Made by a program: the position numbers and the translations under genes. From NCBI GenBank assembly GCA_934654585.1, contig CAKUGF010000006.1, positions 42,863 through 106,862 on the forward strand: 64,000 nt of DNA, read 5' to 3'. The stretch is from an uncultured Collinsella sp. (GTDB lineage Bacteria; Actinomycetota; Coriobacteriia; Coriobacteriales; Coriobacteriaceae). Under the pieces are notes generated by a model that did no database searches, was not told the DNA's origin, and was given only the letters and a program-made list of their open reading frames with translations. This document shows, one piece after another, positions 58,930 through 64,000 of this stretch. Within the stretch, counting starts at the first letter, position 1. Every line of letters starts with the position of its first letter.

Positions 58930-60183
58930 TTATGCCTGCATCGTTGATTGTGCTGCGTGGCGTTTGCGCTCCCAGCGAGCCAGCTTAATCGTCACCAGCG
59001 TGAGTACCCAGGCCACAAGTGAGAACACGGCTCCAACCGCGCCCACGTAGGCGATGCCAATGCTACTCACCACGGTGCCGCCCACTGCGGTGCCAAACGA
59101 AATGCCGACGTTAAACGCCATGGGCTCCACCGAGCTCGCGAGCACCATCGATTTGGGATGACGGCTGCGCGCCACATCCATAAAGTGCGTGATGCACGAG
59201 ACCGAGAACAGGTACATGAGCAGCGCCAGGCTAAAGACAAAGACGAGTGCGAGCGGCATGGCGGCGCCCACGGCAAACAGCCCAAACAATGCCGCCGCCT
59301 GGAGCACGAACGTCACGAGCAGCGCTTTCATGCCAAAGCGTGCATCGATCCATCCACCCAGGATATTCGAAATCAGGCAGAACACGCCATAAGCCATAAG
59401 CGTGGTGCTCGCCTGAACGGTGCCCATGCCCAGCACCTGCTCCAGATAAGGCGTCACGTAGCCGTAGAACACATAGACCGAGCCCACGCCAAACAAGAAG
59501 ATGAGCATGCCGGTGATGATGCTCGGTTCGCGCAGCAGCCCCGCCTGCTCGCGGAAGGTGGCGGGCTCGTCGGTTTGTCCAGCGCGCGGCATAAACGCCA
59601 CGAGCGCGGCGCAGATCAGGACGGCAAAGGTCAGCGTGCCGTACATGGCAACATGCCAATCGAGCGTGTCGGCCACAAACTTGCCGATCGAGGTCACAAA
59701 GACCATCGCTACGGAAAACGCGCCGTACACCACCGAGATGGCGAGCGAGGTCTGCTGCGGGGACAGCAGCTCGGGGATATACGTTACGCCCACGGCGAGC
59801 AGCGCGCCCGAGACGGATCCCAGGATAATGCGCGAGATAAAGAGCACTTGGAAGTTGGGCGCCAACGCCATAATCAAGTTGCCGAGCACAAAGACGATGC
59901 TGTAGCACACGAGCAGCTGGTAGCGGCGGAAGCGGCCCGTGCTGAGCGCAAGCACCGGCGTCGCGATGGCGTAGACGAGCGCAAACATGCTGATGAGCTG
60001 GCCTGCGGTGGCAAGCGATACGCCGAGCTCCGTTGCCAGGTCGCTCTCGATACCGATGACCACGAACTCCGAGCAGCCGAGCGAAAAGCCCAGCAGCACG
60101 AGCAGCGCCAGGCAGAGCTTGGTGCGCGCGGGGGAAAGCGCGGCGGCGGTTGACTTGCTTTTAGACGTGGTTGCGGCGGTCAA
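58930..60183 (-). CDS. MFS exporter (DHA1-like)
   Basis: A 417-residue permease with twelve helices of the DHA1 sugar/drug efflux type. The MFS signature lies after helix 2 (LALSTGRFRRYQLLV) and the antiporter-like motif in helix 5 (ILGSVSGALLAVGVTYIPELL). The TTG at 60183 has GGAG eight bases upstream; a GTG at 60192 overlaps that RBS. It is convergent to nothing and stands in its own unit; upstream is a palindromic repeat. The substrate is not evident. Confidence 0.86.
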   Translation of the reverse strand: MTAATTSKSKSTAAALSPARTKLCLALLVLLGFSLGCSEFVVIGIESDLATELGVSLATAGQLISMFALVYAIATPVLALSTGRFRRYQLLVCYSIVFVLGNLIMALAPNFQVLFISRIILGSVSGALLAVGVTYIPELLSPQQTSLAISVVYGAFSVAMVFVTSIGKFVADTLDWHVAMYGTLTFAVLICAALVAFMPRAGQTDEPATFREQAGLLREPSIITGMLIFLFGVGSVYVFYGYVTPYLEQVLGMGTVQASTTLMAYGVFCLISNILGGWIDARFGMKALLVTFVLQAAALFGLFAVGAAMPLALVFVFSLALLMYLFSVSCITHFMDVARSRHPKSMVLASSVEPMAFNVGISFGTAVGGTVVSSIGIAYVGAVGAVFSLVAWVLTLVTIKLARWERKRHAAQSTMQA

Positions 60184-60237
60184 GGTTGTCACTCCAATGT
60201 CGCATTAATGAGTCAGATTTGATCCCTGCAACTCTAA

Positions 60238-60276
60238 CAGAATGCGACAAAGGAGCAGCGCCTTTGTCACATTCTG
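60238..60276. repeat. Palindromic repeat, GTGACAAAGG family, copy 4
   Basis: Arms 60238-60253 and 60261-60276 (CAGAATG.GACAAAGG) pair with one mismatch around a 7-base loop. It lies between the divergent MFS and LpdD/IDI-like genes, unlike the other copies, which follow genes. Confidence 0.8.
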
Positions 60277-60344
60277 CACTTGCCTGTATAGTCGCAATAC
60301 AGGCGATGATGGGCTCGGATCCATCGCGGGCGACAGGAGATTCC

Positions 60345-61358
60345 ATGGGCATGTACACGACAAAGGTCGCGGTGGGCGAGGGCAAGTTTGCGCTCGAGGC
60401 CCAGTTGACGGTGACGCCGCGGGGCATGGTGGTGTATGCCTGCTCGCCGGAGTACGCGCATCTGGGCGCCACGGCGCAGGCCATTCCGCGTCCCGAGCCC
60501 GGCCGCACGGCGACGGTGAGCATCCTGGCCGTTCCCTGCCATCGCGACGAGATCCCGGCGCACGATATCGCGGCGACGCTGGCCACGCGCTTTGGCGTGC
60601 CGGTGGTCGCAAGCACGGGGTTTCATGTTGAGCAGGCGAGCAGGGACGACCTGCAGCGCGTGCTCGACACCACCAATGAACTCATCGCCGCGCTCGTAGG
60701 CGCCGCAGCTCGCATCCTGCGCGCCGGCTGGGATGAGGGCGGCGCGGGCGCCGAGGTCGTGGCCATCGATGCCGTGACCGCCAGGGCACTTGGCCCCGTC
60801 GATCGCATCGAGGCCCATACCGGCGAGGGCATCCTGCATCGAGCATTCCTGACGCTTCTGGTCGAGGGCCAGGGCGAAAACATGCGCCTGCTGCTCTGTC
60901 GCCGTAGCCCGCTTAAGCGCCTGTGGGGCGGGGTGCTGGCCGATAGCTGCGCTGGCCATCCGCTCCCGGGGGAGGACGCCGCCGCCGCTACGGCGCGCCG
61001 CATCAACGAAGAGCTCGGCATTACACGTGAACCCTACCAGCTCAAATGCCTCGGCCACGTGGTGTATCGCGAGGACCACGGCGATGGCCACTGCGAGTGC
61101 GAATGGTGCGAGGTCTTCCTGGCCCATGTCGAGCCGGGCGAGCTGCATATCAACCAAGAGGAGGTCTCGGAAGTGCGCCGTGTGGCCCTGTCCGAGCTCG
61201 AGGGCTACCTGCAGGGTCACCCCGAGCAGCTGGCCCCCTGGCTCCGCGAGGCCCTAAAGACCCCATCTATCCGCGCGGCGCTCGTAATGTTGCAGAGGGG
61301 GCTGCCCCTGGAACACCCGTGCCCTGCTGGTCTTCCAAACCGTCCCAACATTCGATGA
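60345..61358 (+). CDS. LpdD-like domain fused to isopentenyl-diphosphate isomerase-like Nudix domain
   Basis: A 337-residue fusion. Residues about 1-130 resemble the LpdD prenylated-flavin chaperone domain: YAHLGATAQAIPRP (37-50), LAVPCHRDEI (61-70) and STGFHVEQ (90-97). Residues about 160-300 are a Nudix fold of the IDI type: HRAFLTLL, LLCRRSPLKRLWGG, ADSCAGHP (Cys202), REINEELGI region (ARRINEELGIT) and HCECEWCEVF (E251, E253). IDI converts isopentenyl to dimethylallyl diphosphate; LpdD assists prenyl-FMN enzymes, whose cofactor is built from a dimethylallyl group. The ATG follows CAGGAGATTC. The stop codon lies in a terminator hairpin. Confidence 0.8.
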   Translation: MGMYTTKVAVGEGKFALEAQLTVTPRGMVVYACSPEYAHLGATAQAIPRPEPGRTATVSILAVPCHRDEIPAHDIAATLATRFGVPVVASTGFHVEQASRDDLQRVLDTTNELIAALVGAAARILRAGWDEGGAGAEVVAIDAVTARALGPVDRIEAHTGEGILHRAFLTLLVEGQGENMRLLLCRRSPLKRLWGGVLADSCAGHPLPGEDAAAATARRINEELGITREPYQLKCLGHVVYREDHGDGHCECEWCEVFLAHVEPGELHINQEEVSEVRRVALSELEGYLQGHPEQLAPWLREALKTPSIRAALVMLQRGLPLEHPCPAGLPNRPNIR

Positions 61359-61401
61359 AAATCTCGAAATCGAGGAAAAGCGTCGAATGTTGGGACGGTT
61401 T
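61337..61401 (+). terminator. Terminator overlapping the LpdD/IDI stop codon
   Basis: Perfect 19-base arms (61337-61355 and 61383-61401, AAACCGTCCCAACATTCGA) with an inner hairpin (CTCGAAATCGAG), then TTCC. The TGA stop starts at 61356. The arm also recalls the TTGGGACGG repeat family. Confidence 0.75.
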
Positions 61402-61486
61402 TCCTGTCTGCGCCGGAGAGCTCCGACGCCGTCTGGGGGTATAAGGCTAGCAGTTGTTTATTTGCGAGGCTTAAGGGGCGCCCCGT

Positions 61487-62326
61487 ATGGATATCGATAA
61501 TTTTGAATGGTGGTATAGCGAGGGCGAGGTTCCGGACGAGGAGTGGGACGAGCCCGCGCCGCGTGACGTGTCGAGCGACGAGGACGAGACCGGCAACGAT
61601 GCCGCCGAGCCTCTAACCTTCGAACAGGCCTGGGCCCAGGCCGAGGCCGACGAGGCTAAGGCCGATGCCACGGCCACGTTGAGTCAGCCGGCCGACATGT
61701 CGATCTCGCCGGCCAAGACGCCGCAGCCGCGTCACACCATCGACCCCGGTAGCACGGCATCTTTCAGCATCCTCGACGTGCCCTCGCAGGGTGCCCAAGC
61801 ACCCGCCCCCACGCATCGTCCCAATCTGGCTCGTGAGGAAGACGCGGGCCGCCGCTCGCCGCTCGGCCCCATCCTCATCGCCTTCATGGCCGGCGTCATC
61901 GCCTGCTCGGCGATCGGCAATGTCTGGAGCCATGTCGAACAGCAGCGAGAAGATGCCGCCAAGGTCGAGATGTCTGTCGAGCAGTCGCTCAGCCGCACTC
62001 GTTCGGTGCATGTGTCGGTCGAGGTCAAGGACGGCGCGACGTGGGACACCGCGCGCGGCGACAGCAAAATGCTCATCCACATCGTGGGGCGCACGCTCAA
62101 AGGGCAGACGATTGACGAGTATCAATACGTCAATTCCGCTGGTGACGGCATCGAACTCAAGCCCGGCGACTACGAGCTCACGGTTGATGAACCACCCGTC
62201 GCCACCGATGGAACGCGCTTCCGCGCCTCGCAGCGCATGGTCCCCGTGAGCTTTAACTCGCAGGCGCCCGACATGGTCGATAGCACGCCGCAGGGCGGAT
62301 TCGACCTTTACGTGGATACTCAATAA
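61487..62326 (+). CDS. Membrane protein of unknown function
   Basis: A 279-residue protein. The N-terminal 115 residues are acidic and Pro/Ala-rich (WYSEGEVPDEEWDEPAPRD), one membrane helix follows (PLGPILIAFMAGVIACSAIGNVW), and then about 130 residues of outer, beta-rich sequence (VHVSVEVKDGATWDTARGD, HIVGRTLKGQTIDEYQYVN). The order resembles the zinc-ribbon membrane proteins in this window but without the ribbon. No family was recognised. The RBS is TTAAGGGGCG. Confidence 0.7.
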   Translation: MDIDNFEWWYSEGEVPDEEWDEPAPRDVSSDEDETGNDAAEPLTFEQAWAQAEADEAKADATATLSQPADMSISPAKTPQPRHTIDPGSTASFSILDVPSQGAQAPAPTHRPNLAREEDAGRRSPLGPILIAFMAGVIACSAIGNVWSHVEQQREDAAKVEMSVEQSLSRTRSVHVSVEVKDGATWDTARGDSKMLIHIVGRTLKGQTIDEYQYVNSAGDGIELKPGDYELTVDEPPVATDGTRFRASQRMVPVSFNSQAPDMVDSTPQGGFDLYVDTQ

Positions 62327-62403
62327 TCGCCTGCCGCCCCGTCCTGCAGCCAAGAGTGGGACAATAGCCCCCGACACTGTTGTTTACTTTTGGAGGAAGT
62401 AGC

Positions 62404-63297
62404 ATGTCCACCGTCACCACCATCAAGCGCGGCGGCCTCACCGCCACCATCGATTCCATGGGCGCCCAGCTCACGAGCCTTGCCCTTAACGGCAACGAGT
62501 ATCTGTGGCAGGGTGACCCTGCCTTTTGGGGCAAGCACGCGCCCATTCTGTTCCCCATCGTGGGTTCGCTGCGCAACAACACGGCGACCTCTGCGGCCGG
62601 CACCTGCGAGATGCCGCGCCATGGCCTCGCGCGCATCGTCGAGCACAAGCTGGTCGAGGTCTCGGAGGATGGCTCGTCCGTCACTTACGAGATCACCGAC
62701 ACGCCCGAGTCGCTCAAGGCCTTCCCGTTCCACTTTAAGCTCAACATGACCTACGCCCTGACCGGCGATGCCACGCTCACCCAGACCTTTGCCGTCACCA
62801 ATACCGGCGATGTTTACCTGCCGTTCTCGGTGGGCGGCCACCCTGCGTTTAACGTGCCCGCTCCCGGTGCCCAGGACGAGGCATTCGAGGATTACGAGCT
62901 GGCGTTTACCGAGGCGTGGACCAACGAGGCCCCCATCATCACGCCCGATGGCCTTATGACGTTCGAGGGTAGCCACAAGGCCCCCGACAACTCTGACGTG
63001 CTGCCCATCACGCACCGTAGCTTCGATAACGATGCCATTATGTTCACCGACGTTCCCGGCTCCACGCTCATGCTGCGCGGCCGCAAGTCGGGCCATGGCG
63101 TTAAGATCGACTTTGAGGGCTTTAAGTACATCGGCGTGTGGTCTGCCGCCAACGACGCCCCGTTTGTGGCGCTCGAGCCCTGGACTGGTCACACCACCAT
63201 GGACACCGAGGACGACGTCTTCGAGCGCAAGGTCAACACCATCACCCTGGCCCCGGGCGAGACGGACAAGCGCTCCTTTAGCGTCACCCTGCTGTAG
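62404..63297 (+). CDS. Aldose 1-epimerase family protein (LacX-like)
   Basis: A 297-residue mutarotase-fold protein. The galactose-mutarotase pattern is visible: GAQLTSLALNGNEYLW, LFPIVGSLRNN, PRHGLARIVEH (with an H likely to be catalytic), FHFKLNMTYALTGDATL, VGGHPAFNVP, and ALEPWTGHT near the end. It catalyses interconversion of sugar anomers, but this subfamily's sugars are not well defined. The ATG follows TGGAGGAAG. A monocistronic gene that ends at a dispersed repeat block. Confidence 0.9.
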   Translation: MSTVTTIKRGGLTATIDSMGAQLTSLALNGNEYLWQGDPAFWGKHAPILFPIVGSLRNNTATSAAGTCEMPRHGLARIVEHKLVEVSEDGSSVTYEITDTPESLKAFPFHFKLNMTYALTGDATLTQTFAVTNTGDVYLPFSVGGHPAFNVPAPGAQDEAFEDYELAFTEAWTNEAPIITPDGLMTFEGSHKAPDNSDVLPITHRSFDNDAIMFTDVPGSTLMLRGRKSGHGVKIDFEGFKYIGVWSAANDAPFVALEPWTGHTTMDTEDDVFERKVNTITLAPGETDKRSFSVTLL

Positions 63298-63327
63298 AGG
63301 TTCCGCCGCTCTGGGCGGTCATAACTT

Positions 63328-63420
63328 GAGCGTGGATAATCTCCCGTTTTGAGCCCGTGCGCGAGCCAAAAGTGGGAGATTTTCCACTCTCGTGAGACAT
63401 GCGTCCGAAAATCCACTCTC
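63328..63420. repeat. GAGCGTGGATWWTCTCCC family copies
   Basis: Forward copy at 63328-63346; inverted copy GTGGGAGATTTTCCACTCTC at 63372; and a partial AAAATCCACTCTC at 63408. ACATGCG and CGCATGT-like arms (63397 and 63428) add a flanking pair. Matches copies at 56708-56829. Confidence 0.75.
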
Positions 63421-63433
63421 ATTTCGGCGCATG

Positions 63434-63560
63434 TAGTCGTTGGGGACAGACTTAAATGAGTGCCGCCAGGGACAGTCCCTGCCAACCCGGCCGGCGAGCC
63501 GGCGAATCGGCAAAGACTGTCCCCAACGACTAGTCGTTTAAGAACGTCCCCAACGACTAG
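63434..63560. repeat. REP-like GTCGTTGGGGACAG element
   Basis: Arms 63434-63449 (TAGTCGTTGGGGACAG) and 63517-63532 pair perfectly over 16 bases; a third copy CGTCCCCAACGACTAG lies at 63545. In between is GGGACAGTCCC. The GGGGACAG...CTGTCCCC theme is common next to RAYT-type transposases in bacteria; none is present here. Confidence 0.65.
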
Positions 63561-63589
63561 CCCGCCACACCGGGCAGGGGGCTTTTTGC
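63559..63589 (+). terminator. Terminator-like hairpin
   Basis: AGCCCG pairs with CGGGC(T)-like bases, followed by AGGGGGCTTTTTGC; the stem is short (5-6 bp) and the T-run has five bases. Confidence 0.45.
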
Positions 63590-63616
63590 TCCTAGAGGTT
63601 CCGCCGCTCTCTGACG

Positions 63617-63703
63617 GGGGTAGCTAATATTGGGACGGGGCTATTTTGACTACTTTGCATGTGAAAGTAGTCAAAATAGCCCCGTCCCAATATTAGCTAC
63701 CCC
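63617..63703. repeat. Perfect 40-bp hairpin
   Basis: Arms 63617-63656 and 63664-63703 are perfectly complementary over 40 bases with a 7-base loop (GCATGTG). Partial relatives lie at 50267-50301 and 55092-55128. Confidence 0.9.
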
Positions 63704-63813
63704 TGCATCAATCTGTCATTTTCCAGTTCGTAAACTTGTATGTATGCAAGTAGGTAGCGGCGCGCGGTATCCTGTTGAGTCGTCAGCATACGATTCAACA
63801 GGGAAGGCTGATT

Positions 63814-64000
63814 ATGCATTCTCCCCAGCAACGCGATGCGCGGCGCCAGCCGGTATGCAGCCGTCGCATCTTTTTGGGCAGCGCTCTCGCTGCGAGCGCT
63901 ACCGTCGTCGCCGGCGCGCTTGTCGGCTGCCAGCGTCCGTCCACGCTGGAAGTAGTTCAGCCTACGACGGGCGGCGGTCGCGACGACCTGTCCGATTCCG
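63814..64000 (+). CDS. Tat-exported lipoprotein, 5' part only
   Basis: The first 62 residues of a protein continuing past the window. The N-terminus has a twin-arginine signal (CSRRIFLGSALAASA), a hydrophobic stretch and a lipobox (LVGC, the Cys would be lipid-modified), then QRPSTLEVVQPTTGGG. The start ATG has GGGAAGGCTG upstream. Such proteins fold before export and are then anchored outside. The mature function is unknown from this fragment. Confidence 0.8.
   Translation, partial: MHSPQQRDARRQPVCSRRIFLGSALAASATVVAGALVGCQRPSTLEVVQPTTGGGRDDLSDS

Larger units (their letters stand above)
63295..63812. other. Repeat-rich spacer after the mutarotase gene
   Basis: Gene-free. It contains an 18-base direct repeat (63295-63312 and 63593-63610), GAGCGTGGAT palindromes, a GTCGTTGGGGACAG element, a terminator-like hairpin and the 40-bp perfect hairpin, all described below. 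Confidence 0.75.

Overview
The window is GC-rich chromosomal DNA whose gene content points to a Coriobacteriia gut actinobacterium, most likely Collinsella or a close relative. That placement is inference from composition and gene repertoire; no rRNA gene is present to confirm it. Genes are densely packed on both strands. Translation starts mostly carry AGGAG-type ribosome binding sites, and several start at GTG or TTG. I see no CRISPR array, prophage or complete insertion sequence. The intergenic spaces are instead unusually rich in long inverted repeats and dispersed palindromic families.

Layout. 1-6.7 kb: the 3' end of an ABC exporter, a large sortase-anchored surface protein, serine acetyltransferase and a DedA membrane protein. 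6.8-12.9 kb: a minus-strand cluster of an XRE-type regulator, a membrane Ser/Thr kinase, two zinc-ribbon proteins and an SPFH/GYF_2 protein, with near-identical palindromes ahead of two of its transcription blocks. 13.2-24.2 kb: branched-chain aminotransferase, LemA, a TetR regulator, tRNA-Ser(UGA), a TadA-glycerate kinase fusion, a VWA surface protein, the SRP RNA and a heterodimeric ABC exporter. 24.4-28.8 kb: an AAA/DUF4143 ATPase bracketed by paired palindromes, a flavodoxin, a TetR regulator with two matching operators and its likely target membrane protein, then a 650-bp gene-free stretch packed with nested hairpins and an alternating palindrome array.

28.8-45.4 kb: an LTA-synthase-type phosphoglycerol transferase, a nitroreductase, a potassium module (Kup, a 64-residue membrane protein, a short KdpD and KdpE), an RlmKL-type methyltransferase with a decayed first catalytic domain, a HAD phosphatase, a transaldolase-family protein, a zinc-ribbon/DUF6273-like protein and Tex. 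45.8-50.3 kb: a Gfo/Idh/MocA oxidoreductase, MFS carrier and SDR dehydrogenase operon divergent from a LysR regulator. 50.5-54.8 kb: a MarR-controlled heterodimeric ABC exporter with overlapping genes. 55.5-64 kb: pyridoxine-type kinase, a TIGR04076 protein, a low-molecular-weight phosphatase, a second AAA/DUF4143 ATPase with phased palindromes, an MFS exporter, an LpdD-like/isopentenyl-diphosphate-isomerase fusion, a membrane protein, an aldose-1-epimerase-like protein, a repeat-rich spacer and the start of a Tat lipoprotein.

The observations I rate highest are the two DUF4143 ATPases with helically phased palindromes (22 and 33 bp spacing), the LpdD-like/IDI fusion, the nested hairpins at 28.2-28.8 kb that share a core with compensatory changes but have unrelated outer arms, and the 30-bp-period palindrome array between them. 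All functional statements are homology-style reading of the translated sequence; no database search was run.
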